A stretch of DNA of 64,000 nt from JBFGFX01 sp965232455 (GTDB lineage: Bacteria; Pseudomonadota; Gammaproteobacteria; Steroidobacterales; Woeseiaceae). Below are positions 17,575 to 25,420 of this stretch, piece after piece. The DNA lies in assembly GCA_965232455.1 (NCBI GenBank), contig OZ246981.1:4898001-4962000 (forward strand), read 5' to 3'. Within the stretch, counting starts at the first letter, position 1. Every line of letters begins with the position of its first letter. The notes under the pieces were generated by a model. It saw only the letters and a program-made list of their open reading frames with translations. It was not told the DNA's origin and did no database searches. Position numbers and translations under genes: made by a program.

Positions 17575-19977
17575 CTACCAGGTGCGCTCGAAAATCAGGC
17601 CTATGATCGGGAACGCGCCATCGTCTTCGTCGATGATGACGCCGCGGCGCGGATCGAATTCCTCCGAGTTTGCGCCCGGGCCTCCGTACACGTTGATCAC
17701 GTCGACGAAGGTGACCAGATCGACCGGTCCGAGCGGACGGCGGTAGTCCACGCGGATGTTCAGCGAATGATAGTCTTCGAGCTGCCGTGCGTTCTGGCGC
17801 GTCAATTCCTTCGAGAAGCGCAGCGGCTGACCGGGTGCAAGAACGTCCTCGTTGATGATGAAGTCGTCGGTCGGCCGGCCGCTCGCGTATTTCCAACGCG
17901 CGCCGACTTTCCAGCGATCGGTGATTTCCCAGGATCCGCCGACCGAGAAAAAATGCGGCCGGCTGAAGTCCGCGTCGTAGTCGCCCTCGCCGTCATTGTC
18001 GTTCAGACGTACGTCGTTGTACGAATAGGTTGCGTTGGCCGACCAGCCGTTGGCGAAGTTCCTCGACAATACGACGTCGACGCCGTAGGAAGTCCCGTCA
18101 CCGTCGTTGGTGACGCGGCCGTCGGTCCGGCCGGTGTCCGTGACGAGATCGTCGAGCTGCTGGTAGTACGTTTCGACGAGCAGACTCCAGTCTTCGGCGA
18201 AGTCGCGCTCGAATCCCAGGCTGACGTGGGCAATGCGTTCGTTTTCGATCTGGAAATTCTCCGTATTGGCGGCGCGGTCCAGGAAGCGCGGTGACTGATA
18301 AAACAGACCCGCCGTGGCGGATACGCGAAAGTCCGGGGAATACCGGAAGTTCGCCGCGAGGCGCGGCGAAACGAGCGACTGCTCGGCGAAGCCGTCGTAG
18401 TCGTAGCGAAGTCCGGTGCGCAGATCCCAGTTGTCGAACTCAAAGACCTGCTCACCGTAGGCCGCGTAGGAAATCTCCCTTGCCTCGAAGCTCGAGTTCA
18501 CGTTGTCGGGCGTCAGGACGATGAAGTCCTGCCCGGGCGGACGGGGGTCCGACGATCGATAGACGTAGCGGATCCAGTCTTCCCGGAGAAACGTCTCGTA
18601 ATCGGCGTCGATCTGCGTGATCCGCAGGCCGGCGCTGCCGGTGCCCCAGCGGTTTTGGGTCGTAAAGTCGCTGCGCCAGCCAAGCTCCTTCTCGACCTCG
18701 GTGATCGTAATCAGGCGCTCGTTGACGGGTATGTCCGCGGCGGGTGTGCCCTCGGGAACGAGATCGGGAAACGCCTCGCCTTCCGAGCTGGTCTTGTCGC
18801 TCTCGCGGTAATAAACGCGGTTGATCCACTCACCGCTGTCGCCGACCAGCCGCTTCCAGCTCAGGCCGAGGAGGCCGAGGTCCTGTTCGGCGTTTATCAG
18901 CGCGACGTCCTCGAAATCCGGGGACGCAAGCACGTTGTCGATGTCCCGGCCATAGTCTTCCGGGGCAAGCACCGCGAGCACTTCGAGCGTGTTGCTGTCG
19001 TCGACCTCGGTGACCGTCTTGAGGATGAAGTCGGTCAATTCGGGCTGTCCGATGTCTTCTTCGTCGATCTGTTCAAAAACACGGCCGAAGTCGAACTGGC
19101 GCGCCGTCAGGAAAACGGTCGTGTCGTCTCGGAAGCCGCTGGGCCCCTCATAACCGAATTCGACGCCTGCAATGTCGATACGCAGGCTCGCGCTGGGCGT
19201 CGGACTGCCCCCGGCCACGTCAAGCTGCAGCAGGGAGCCGGACCTCCCGCCGAACGCGGCGCTCCACCCGCCCGGCGAAAATTCGGCGCCGGTGATCGAG
19301 TTTGGTGCGAATATGGAAAAACGGCCGCCGCCGCCGATGTCTTCCTCTTCGCCGAGCGTCTGATCGAAATGCACCACCTTGTCGAGCGGCATGCCGTCGA
19401 CGAAAATCAGATTGTCGCGTGGGCCGCGGCCGCGTACCGAAAAATTGGCGAAGTCGCCGGTCGAGATCAGGCCCGGCAGTCCGTCGAGCGCGCGCATGAC
19501 GTCGCTGCCGGTGCCGACAGCGCTCCTGAGTTCCTCGCGATTGAGATAAGAGCTGCTGACGGCGCCGTAAGGGTCCGCCTGAACGGCGCGGGCAACCACG
19601 ACCACCTCGTCGATCGATTCGACCAGCTCGGGCAGCTCAAAGCGGACCGGCGTCGCTTTGCGTGCAATGACGCGGACGCTTGGCTCGAAGCCGGTGACGA
19701 GTCCGTCGCCCCGGGCCGTCAACTCGTAGAGGCCGAGATCGAGGTCTTCGATCGTCGCGGTGCCGTCGGCGGCGGTTTCCGCGGTCCGCGGATTACCCTC
19801 GCGCGGCGTAACGGTGACGGCGATGCCGGCGAGCGGACGTTTCGTCTCCGCACTGACGACCTTGACCGCGATCTCGCCCGACAATTCCTGGGCGCCCGCG
19901 CCCGAAGAGAAAAAAACGATGCCCAGGAGGGCAAAAAACACGGCCGTCCGGCGTCCGATAGAGTGTATGCGATCCAT
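17575..19977 (-). CDS. TonB-dependent outer membrane receptor with N-terminal carboxypeptidase-regulatory-like domain
   Basis: Outer-membrane receptor of 800 residues. A signal peptide (to about residue 29, GAGAQ) is followed by a beta-sandwich of the CarboxypepD_reg type (about 33-115; VVSAETKRPLAGIAVTVTPREG). The plug domain (about 125-250) has VGTGSDVMRALDGLPGLIST, FSVRGRGPRDNLIFVDGMPL, then the barrel. The C-terminus GLIFERTW ends in an aromatic, as expected for BAM-assembled barrels. No siderophore or cobalamin genes are nearby, so the ligand is unknown; a large organic molecule is possible. It is convergent with the molybdenum hydroxylase cluster. Confidence 0.88.
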   Translation of the reverse strand: MDRIHSIGRRTAVFFALLGIVFFSSGAGAQELSGEIAVKVVSAETKRPLAGIAVTVTPREGNPRTAETAADGTATIEDLDLGLYELTARGDGLVTGFEPSVRVIARKATPVRFELPELVESIDEVVVVARAVQADPYGAVSSSYLNREELRSAVGTGSDVMRALDGLPGLISTGDFANFSVRGRGPRDNLIFVDGMPLDKVVHFDQTLGEEEDIGGGGRFSIFAPNSITGAEFSPGGWSAAFGGRSGSLLQLDVAGGSPTPSASLRIDIAGVEFGYEGPSGFRDDTTVFLTARQFDFGRVFEQIDEEDIGQPELTDFILKTVTEVDDSNTLEVLAVLAPEDYGRDIDNVLASPDFEDVALINAEQDLGLLGLSWKRLVGDSGEWINRVYYRESDKTSSEGEAFPDLVPEGTPAADIPVNERLITITEVEKELGWRSDFTTQNRWGTGSAGLRITQIDADYETFLREDWIRYVYRSSDPRPPGQDFIVLTPDNVNSSFEAREISYAAYGEQVFEFDNWDLRTGLRYDYDGFAEQSLVSPRLAANFRYSPDFRVSATAGLFYQSPRFLDRAANTENFQIENERIAHVSLGFERDFAEDWSLLVETYYQQLDDLVTDTGRTDGRVTNDGDGTSYGVDVVLSRNFANGWSANATYSYNDVRLNDNDGEGDYDADFSRPHFFSVGGSWEITDRWKVGARWKYASGRPTDDFIINEDVLAPGQPLRFSKELTRQNARQLEDYHSLNIRVDYRRPLGPVDLVTFVDVINVYGGPGANSEEFDPRRGVIIDEDDGAFPIIGLIFERTW

Positions 19978-20154
19978 TGCGATTGCTGCGTTAGCCCGGG
20001 GAAGACAGTTTTATACCAACTCGCGGCGAAAGAACGGTTTCAAAGGCGTCACCAAGTGTTTCCAATTGTCACCCGGCGGTTCCGATGGCCGCCCCGGCGC
20101 CCGTGGCGATGGCCCGACGGGCGATTTGTAACAGTATGTAACACGCGCTGTGCT

Positions 20155-20172
20155 TGCTCGGATTGCCGAGCA
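20155..20172. promoter_or_regulatory. Hairpin or operator in the divergent region upstream of the cNMP/TrxR-like gene
   Basis: TGCTCGG ATTG CCGAGCA, a perfect 7-base inverted repeat. A direct repeat GTAACA at 20128-20133 and 20138-20143 lies just upstream with a 10-base period. Both sit in the 254-base gap between the divergent TonB receptor and the cNMP-domain gene. Function is not shown; an operator is one reading. Confidence 0.3.
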
Positions 20173-20231
20173 CGGGAATTGACGTTCGTGATAACTTGAC
20201 GGAGAAGTGCGGGGTAATCATTTTACCGAGG

Positions 20232-21956
20232 ATGACAGAGGTGACAGAAGCAGCGTCAATTGCCGTGCAACACGGGAGTGAAGAGGTCCCGCCATGGGCC
20301 GCGGGCACTGAAAACCGCATGCACGAACTCGATCCCGAGCTCGACGACAACGAGATCGAGATCCTGAAAACCTACGGCGACGTGCGGCAGTATGAAAAGG
20401 GTGCGGCGCTCTGGACGGCCGGCGACCGCGGGCCGTTCATGCTGGTGCTCGAGGGCGGCATCGACGTGTATCGGCGCGCCGACGGGGAAGAACAGATCAT
20501 CATCAGTCACGGCCCGCGTCACTATGTCGGCGAAACCATTACGATGATCGGCGGCCGGGCGCTGGTATCGGGCCGCGCCAGGGAAACGCTCACGGCGCTC
20601 GTGATTCAGTCGGACGACCTTCGACGCCTGATCGCTACCGAAGCGGACCTCGGCGAGAAGCTGTTGCTGAGCTTCATTTTGCGCCGTATGCGCATGGTGG
20701 CGAACCGCCTCGCCGACGTGACCCTGATCGGGAATCCGGAAGAGCCCCAGGCCGCCGGTTTGTTGAATTTCCTGATGCGCAACGGGGTTCCTTTTAACGC
20801 ACTGCATCCCCAAACCGACCAGGCGAGGATAAGGAAACGCCTGGACGGGCTCGACGCGAATACGGACGAACTCCCGCTCGTCGTTAGCAACGACAGCGTT
20901 TTGATCCGTCCCAGCAACCGCCAGCTTGCGGAACAGCTCGGGTTTACGGCCGAAATCGACTGCGGCGTTACCTACGACGTGGCGATCGTCGGCAGCGGAC
21001 CGGCGGGTCTTGCGGCCGGCGTGTACGCGGCTTCGGAGGGCCTGAGCGTCGTCGTCCTTGAAAGCTGCGCGCCGGGCGGGCAGGCCGGCAGCAGCTCCAA
21101 GATCGAAAACTACATGGGTTTCCCGACCGGAATATCGGGGCAGGCCCTGATGGGGCGCGCTTATCTGCAGGCGCAGAAGTTCGGCGCGCAGATTGCGGTT
21201 GCGCGCGAGCTGGAAGCGTTCGAGCCGGGCGATCCGCTGCACAAGCTGCGCATCGACGGCGGCGACATCGTTTATGCGCGCGCCGTGGTCATAGCGAGCG
21301 GCGCCATCTACCGGCAGCCGAACATCGAGCGTCTGGAGTCGTTCGGCGGCGTGCATTACGGCGCCAGCCACAACGAGGGAGAGCTTTGCCGTGGGCGCGA
21401 CGTCGCCATCGTCGGCGGCGGCAACTCGGCCGGTCAGGCGGCGGTGTACCTGTCCAAGCGTGCACGTACCGTCCATATACTCGTGCGCGGCAACGGCCTG
21501 GCGCACAGCATGTCGGACTATTTGATTCAGCGTATCGAGCGGATTCCGAACGTGCATCTGCACACGCACTCGGAGATCGACGGCATCGTCGGTGAAGAGG
21601 CCATTGAAGCGCTGACGGTCCGGAACAATCAAACGGGCGAGGTCACTGAGCTTCCGGCATCCCACCTGTTCATTTTCATCGGTGCGCAGGCCGGCACCGG
21701 TTTTATCGGCGAGCAGTTGGCATTGGACAGCAAGGGTTTCGTGCTGACGGGCGACGCTCTGAACAGCGACACCCTGGAGAATTACGGCTGGACGCTGGAA
21801 CGCCGGCCGCATCTGCTGGAGACGAGCTGCCCGCGCGTGTTTGCCGCCGGTGACGTCCGTTCGGGGTCGGTGAAACGGGTGGCGTCGGCGGTCGGCGAAG
21901 GGTCGGTCAGCGTGCAATTCATCCATTCGGTGTTGCAGGACAGCGCCGGGCGGTAA
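20232..21956 (+). CDS. cNMP-binding / glutaredoxin-like / thioredoxin-reductase-like fusion
   Basis: Cytoplasmic FAD- and NAD(P)H-binding protein of 574 residues from the ATG at 20232; a GTG at 20241 is an alternative start. The N-terminal third is a cyclic-nucleotide-binding fold (about 20-130; MLVLEGGIDVYRR, HYVGETITMIGG). A short glutaredoxin-like segment follows (LLNFLMRNGVPFNAL, LPLVVSNDSVLIRPSNRQLAEQLG). The C-terminal part is thioredoxin-reductase-like: FAD site AIVGSGPAGLAAGVYAASEG, second dinucleotide site VAIVGGGNSAGQAAVYLS, and VFAAGDVRSGSVKRV. The place of the redox CXXC reads HYGASHNEGELC, so the disulfide pair is missing and true thioredoxin reductase activity is unlikely. Confidence 0.85.
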   Translation: MTEVTEAASIAVQHGSEEVPPWAAGTENRMHELDPELDDNEIEILKTYGDVRQYEKGAALWTAGDRGPFMLVLEGGIDVYRRADGEEQIIISHGPRHYVGETITMIGGRALVSGRARETLTALVIQSDDLRRLIATEADLGEKLLLSFILRRMRMVANRLADVTLIGNPEEPQAAGLLNFLMRNGVPFNALHPQTDQARIRKRLDGLDANTDELPLVVSNDSVLIRPSNRQLAEQLGFTAEIDCGVTYDVAIVGSGPAGLAAGVYAASEGLSVVVLESCAPGGQAGSSSKIENYMGFPTGISGQALMGRAYLQAQKFGAQIAVARELEAFEPGDPLHKLRIDGGDIVYARAVVIASGAIYRQPNIERLESFGGVHYGASHNEGELCRGRDVAIVGGGNSAGQAAVYLSKRARTVHILVRGNGLAHSMSDYLIQRIERIPNVHLHTHSEIDGIVGEEAIEALTVRNNQTGEVTELPASHLFIFIGAQAGTGFIGEQLALDSKGFVLTGDALNSDTLENYGWTLERRPHLLETSCPRVFAAGDVRSGSVKRVASAVGEGSVSVQFIHSVLQDSAGR

Positions 21957-21964
21957 AAAAGACG

Positions 21965-22573
21965 GTGGCGACGCTCTATTATTTTCACGATCCGATGTGC
22001 AGCTGGTGCTGGGGGTATCGGCCGACCGCGCAGCGGCTTTTTTCATCGCTACCGGCCGGTGTCTCGCGGACGAACGTTCTGGGCGGTCTTGCACCGGACA
22101 GTGACGAGCCGATGCCGGCGGCGCAGCGCGATGCGATCGCCGGATACTGGCGACGAATCGAAGACTTGCTCGGGACGACGTTCAACCACGACTTCTGGAC
22201 GGACTGTGAGCCCCGCCGGTCGACCTATCCCGCCTGCCGGGCCGTCATCGCGGCCGCAAAACAGGGTCGGGAGGAAGACATGATCCTCGCGATTCAGGAA
22301 GCGTATTACCTTCGAGCGAAAAACCCCTCCGACACGGACACTCTGCGGCAGCTGGCCGTTGAGCTGGAACTCGATGCCGAGGTTTTCGACACGGACCTCG
22401 AATCGAGCGACACCGAAGCAGAATTGCGCCGGCAGATCGGCTTTGCGCGGCGTTCCGGCACGTCGGGGTTTCCGTCTCTGGCGCTCGAAAACGGCGGCCG
22501 ACTGATTCCCGTTGCCGTCGATTACAAGGACCATACGGCCACGTTGGCCGAGATCGAGCGCCTGCTCGTCTAG
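21965..22573 (+). CDS. DsbA-family (FrnE-like) oxidoreductase
   Basis: Thioredoxin-fold protein of 202 residues with a GTG start 8 bases after the preceding stop, so probably co-transcribed with the TrxR-like gene. The active site CSWC (residues 12-15, HDPMCSWCWGYRP) is at the N-terminus and the cis-proline loop is SGFPSLAL. There is no signal peptide, so it should act in the cytoplasm, as FrnE-type proteins do. The neighbour suggests a role in thiol or stress chemistry, but the partner is not known. Confidence 0.86.
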   Translation: MATLYYFHDPMCSWCWGYRPTAQRLFSSLPAGVSRTNVLGGLAPDSDEPMPAAQRDAIAGYWRRIEDLLGTTFNHDFWTDCEPRRSTYPACRAVIAAAKQGREEDMILAIQEAYYLRAKNPSDTDTLRQLAVELELDAEVFDTDLESSDTEAELRRQIGFARRSGTSGFPSLALENGGRLIPVAVDYKDHTATLAEIERLLV

Positions 22574-22577
22574 TGCG

Positions 22578-22625
22578 AAAAAGGGTCGGACCCAATTTTC
22601 TCTAAACTGGGTCCGACCCCTTTTT
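22578..22625. terminator. Long near-perfect inverted repeat with T-tail, bidirectional terminator or REP-like element
   Basis: AAAAAGGGTCGGACCCA (22578-22594) pairs with TGGGTCCGACCCCTTTTT (22608-22625) with one bulged C and a 13-base loop. The A and T tracts at the ends make it a plausible bidirectional Rho-independent terminator. The ggGTCsGACCC core also resembles palindromes found as dispersed repeats beside RAYT transposases in gammaproteobacteria. Only one copy is seen in this window. Confidence 0.6.
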
Positions 22626-22644
22626 AAAACCATCGGCATACGCC

Positions 22645-22671
22645 TTGACAGCATCGGGTGTTTTATATAAC
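22645..22671 (+). promoter_or_regulatory. Promoter of the arsR-SRPBCC pair
   Basis: A consensus -35 box TTGACA (22645-22650) and a -10 box TATAAC (22666-22671) with a short 15-base spacer. The -10 lies inside the left arm of the inverted repeat at 22661-22704. The predicted start would leave a very short or leaderless message, since the ATG is at 22681. Confidence 0.55.
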
Positions 22672-22704
22672 CATTACGTTATGGAACAAATTGGTTATAT
22701 AAAA
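22661..22704. promoter_or_regulatory. ArsR-type operator spanning promoter and start codon
   Basis: TTTTATATAACCA (22661-22673) and TGGTTATATAAAA (22692-22704) form a perfect 13-base inverted repeat whose arm centres are 31 bases apart, three helical turns. A smaller inverted repeat, ATAAC CATTAC GTTAT (22667-22682), nests within it. The arms flank the ATG at 22681 and cover the -10 box, so binding by the encoded ArsR repressor would block initiation. Confidence 0.75.
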
Positions 22705-23052
22705 ACGCCACCAAACCTCGATGCCGTTTTTTCGGCGCTGGCCAACTCCACGCGACGGGCGATACTGTCACGGCTGGCGGACGGCCAGGCGTCCGTCAAC
22801 GAGATAGCGGCGCCGCTCGAAATAAGCCAGCCGGCGGTATCGAGGCATTTGAAGGTGCTCGAGCGCGCGGGTCTGATCGAACGGGATGTGGACGAACAAC
22901 GCCGCCCCGCGACACTCAAGGCCGAGCAGATGGCGGCGGCCGTCGACTGGCTGACGGAATTCAAGGAATTTTGGGGGGCGAGCTTCGACCAGCTCGACGA
23001 CGTCCTGATCAACATGAAACGAACAAATATGAAGGAAGCCAAAGATGAGTGA
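22681..23052 (+). CDS. ArsR family winged-helix repressor
   Basis: Repressor of 123 residues from the ATG at 22681. The winged helix covers about 14-95: LANSTRRAILSRLADGQASVNEIAAPLEISQPAVSRHLKVLERAGLIER. No arsenite-type cysteine pair is present, so it is the SdpR/PadR-like metal-independent kind usually paired with SRPBCC proteins. Its 3' end overlaps the next gene by 8 bases, and it has a palindromic operator over its own start. Role: autorepression of the pair, with an unknown inducer. Confidence 0.92.
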   Translation: MEQIGYIKTPPNLDAVFSALANSTRRAILSRLADGQASVNEIAAPLEISQPAVSRHLKVLERAGLIERDVDEQRRPATLKAEQMAAAVDWLTEFKEFWGASFDQLDDVLINMKRTNMKEAKDE

Positions 23053-23545
23053 TTTACCCGAATACGTACTCGACCGAGTTTTCGACGCGCCTCGTGAAAT
23101 GGTCTGGCGCGCGTGGACAGATCCCGAATTGCTGCCGCGCTGGTACGGCCCGGGCGTCGAGACGATCATCCACAAATTCGATCTGAAACCCGGCGGGATG
23201 TGGCTCAACGAGATGAAGTGGGGGGAAAAATCCGACCTCAGCAAAATGGTATTCCAGGAAATAGTGCCGCAGGAGAAGCTGGTTTGGCATCACTCGTCCA
23301 CCGACGCGGACTGGAACGTCATTACAAACCCCATGATGGAAAACTGGCCTCGCGTGTTGCTGACTACCGTGACGTTCGAGGACATGGGCGACAAAACGAA
23401 CGTGCGTCTGACGATGGTGCCTGTCGACGCAAGCGACGCCGAGATCGCCTGCTTTGCCGCCGCGATGGCCGGTATGGATAGCGGCTGGGGCAAGGGATAC
23501 GCGATATTGGACGAGCTGTTCAGGGAATTGTTGGCGGAGTCCTGA
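23045..23545 (+). CDS. SRPBCC (AHSA1-like) domain protein
   Basis: Small START/Bet v1-fold protein of 166 residues, a hydrophobic-ligand-binding fold also seen in the Hsp90 activator Aha1. Markers are RVFDAPREMVWRAWTDPELLPRWYGP at the N-terminus, DLKPGGMWLNEM, and a C-terminal helix GMDSGWGKGYAILDELF. It overlaps the arsR gene and shares its operator, a common ArsR-AHSA1 arrangement. The ligand is unknown. Confidence 0.9.
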   Translation: MSDLPEYVLDRVFDAPREMVWRAWTDPELLPRWYGPGVETIIHKFDLKPGGMWLNEMKWGEKSDLSKMVFQEIVPQEKLVWHHSSTDADWNVITNPMMENWPRVLLTTVTFEDMGDKTNVRLTMVPVDASDAEIACFAAAMAGMDSGWGKGYAILDELFRELLAES

Positions 23546-23920
23546 TCGCGACAGCCGGCCGTTCGGTCTCTCGCATCAACGTCGCTGCGACGGGTTCGAA
23601 ACGGCCGGTTCTCTGGTAGTCGCAAATGATTCGCATTCAGTAATTCCCCCAGCGGGGGGATTGTGTATGGCCGCGACTGCTTTCCATGCTCGCCAGGGGG
23701 TGAATCCGGAAAACGGCGGAAGACAGCGCGAGCCAACAACCGGCATTCGCCCCAACAGCTTTCGATTACGTTGCTTGTCTGCTTTGGTCAAATGCAGGCA
23801 GCAAATAGAATCGATTCAATTCTGCAACTGGACAGTTGCCGACGCCAACCCCAGAATCCTGTCAATACGTTCAGAATCTGCGGGGCGGGTAGAAATCCGA
23901 CCGTTTTGCGAGGCTCACCA
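23546..23920. other. Non-coding stretch without a recognisable gene
   Basis: These 375 bases between the SRPBCC gene and a small secreted protein hold no convincing reading frame. A short G+C hairpin, CCCCC AGC GGGGG (23646-23658), is visible but has no T-run. Nothing else stands out. Confidence 0.5.
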
Positions 23921-24250
23921 ATGAACAGAATGGAGTTCGTCATAGCTACGCTGTTGATAGCGGTGTCCGCAGCCGGCCTGGCCGCAGAAACCGCCGAGGA
24001 GCGCAAAGCGAAACAGGCCGAGCTGGATGCCGCGTGCGAAGCGGCCCGTCAAGAAGCGATCGTCGCCGCAAGAGCCAAATACGTTGAAGAATGTATTGAA
24101 AAAGAACAGCGGCCCGATCGTGAGGCCTGCGAGCGTTTTTATGCGGACTACGGGGAAAGATCGGCCCAGGTGGCGCCGCTGTTTTACGATTTGCCGGAAT
24201 GCGTGGCGGCTCACGAGTACAGGACGAGTTATCGGAGCGCTCGCGAATGA
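23921..24250 (+). CDS. Small secreted protein of unknown function
   Basis: An orphan of 109 residues from the ATG at 23921. The first 22 residues form a signal peptide (MNRMEFVIATLLIAVSAAGLAA). The mature part is rich in Glu, Ala, Lys and Arg (TAEERKAKQAELDAACEAARQEA) and looks helical, with four Cys (CEA, ECI, ACE, ECV) that could form two disulfides. I recognise no family. It ends convergently 79 bases from the ABM-fold gene. Confidence 0.6.
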   Translation: MNRMEFVIATLLIAVSAAGLAAETAEERKAKQAELDAACEAARQEAIVAARAKYVEECIEKEQRPDREACERFYADYGERSAQVAPLFYDLPECVAAHEYRTSYRSARE

Positions 24251-24329
24251 CCCTGGAATGGAACGGCAAGCCTCATCGCGCAGAACACTATCAGTTTACC
24301 GGAGCGCGTCACGGCCGGCTGCCGCTGGT

Positions 24330-24644
24330 TCAGTCGAGCTCGACGTAGTCGCCCAGGAATTTTTCTTCCACGGTGAAAGCCTCGCAGCTCCGGTCCAGTT
24401 CGTTGAATGCGATTGAGTTTCTTTCCCTGAAAGCGTCCCTGTCGGCTTTCGATTTCCAGAAATCGATCGTCACGTAGCGGTTTTCGTCCGCCACGTCCTT
24501 AAGAAGCAGCGTCTTGATGTACGAAGGATCGCTCGAGAATAAACTGACCCATGCGCCCTGTGAATCGTAGGCCGCCAGAAACTCTGATCGGCGAGCAGGT
24601 TCTATCGTGTATTGCCAAACATAGGCGAATCTATTACTTGTCAT
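24330..24644 (-). CDS. Antibiotic biosynthesis monooxygenase (ABM) fold protein
   Basis: Small alpha/beta-barrel-fold protein of 104 residues from the ATG at 24644. The pattern FAYVWQYTIEPARRSEFLAAY, then YVTIDFWKSKADRDAFRER, is typical of ABM-like monooxygenases and related stress-response proteins. It is the last gene of the long leftward unit, 28 bases after the small HlyD adaptor. Its link to secretion is unclear, and it may simply be a passenger gene. Confidence 0.75.
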   Translation of the reverse strand: MTSNRFAYVWQYTIEPARRSEFLAAYDSQGAWVSLFSSDPSYIKTLLLKDVADENRYVTIDFWKSKADRDAFRERNSIAFNELDRSCEAFTVEEKFLGDYVELD

Positions 24645-24672
24645 GGAAATACTCTGGGTCGGCCGCGAGTCC

Positions 24673-25413
24673 TCAACCCCCACCCAAAAACACCGTGCAG
24701 TTCATGCCGGAGGGAATCGCGTTGCCCGGATTGGCCAGCTCGAAGCGAATCCCGAAGGTGCCGCTGGCGGCGTCGATGACGCGATCGACGACGGTGACTT
24801 TCACCGTGTGTTCTCCCTGCAGAGGCGCCGCCAGGATCACGCGCGCGGTGTCCCCCACCGCCACGGAACCGAACAGCTCGACCGGTGCGATGGCCTCCAC
24901 GTTGAGCGGGTTGATTTGCGCCAGGCGCAGAATCGGCGTTTCCTGCACGTATTCGCCCGGAGACAGCAGACGTTCGACCACCACGCCGGACAGCGGACTG
25001 CGGATGGTCCGCATGTTCAGCCGCTCCTGCGCTTCGACCAGCTCCAGGTCGCTGATCAGGCTTTGCGTTTCGATTTCGTCTTTGTCGTGAAGAGAGATCA
25101 GCTCGTCGCGATACAAATCGTCGTTGCGCTCGACCTTGCGGCGGTCGAACAACGCTCTGGCCTCGGCCAGTTTCACGCTGGCCGACTCGGCGTCCGATCG
25201 TAGCTGAGCGACGACCTCCCCTTTGGTGACGGTGTCGCCCCGCTTGACCTTGACGTCGTCCAGTATGCCGAAAACCGGGCTGCCGACGTCGACCTCCAGA
25301 TGCGGTTCGAGCAGGCAATCCAGCGATTCCACGGTCGCCGATTGCCCGAACGCCGGCTGGTTCGGCTGTGCGAACGCCAGTACGAGCATTGAATAAACGA
25401 GGTATCGATGCAT
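24673..25413 (-). CDS. Periplasmic adaptor (HlyD/RND membrane fusion family), small
   Basis: Exported membrane-fusion-type protein of 246 residues from the ATG at 25413. A signal peptide (to about AFG, residue 23) is followed by a lipoyl half-motif (PVFGILDDVKVKRGDTVTKGEVVAQL), an alpha-helical hairpin (about 60-115), the second lipoyl half (IRSPLSGVVVERLLSPGEYVQ) and a beta-barrel domain. It starts 7 bases after the secA-like stop. It is shorter than RND or type I adaptors and has no membrane anchor, so it may work with the two larger HlyD proteins of the operon. Confidence 0.85.
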   Translation of the reverse strand: MHRYLVYSMLVLAFAQPNQPAFGQSATVESLDCLLEPHLEVDVGSPVFGILDDVKVKRGDTVTKGEVVAQLRSDAESASVKLAEARALFDRRKVERNDDLYRDELISLHDKDEIETQSLISDLELVEAQERLNMRTIRSPLSGVVVERLLSPGEYVQETPILRLAQINPLNVEAIAPVELFGSVAVGDTARVILAAPLQGEHTVKVTVVDRVIDAASGTFGIRFELANPGNAIPSGMNCTVFLGGG

Positions 25414-25420
25414 CCGTCTT

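Noticed and set aside
20256..22094. A 612-residue minus-strand reading frame
   Set aside because: Antisense to the cNMP/TrxR-like gene and the FrnE-like gene; composition is that of a GC-rich shadow.
23646..23658. CCCCC AGC GGGGG hairpin as a terminator of the arsR unit
   Set aside because: No T-run follows on either strand and it lies about 100 bases past the stop. It is noted only within the non-coding stretch.
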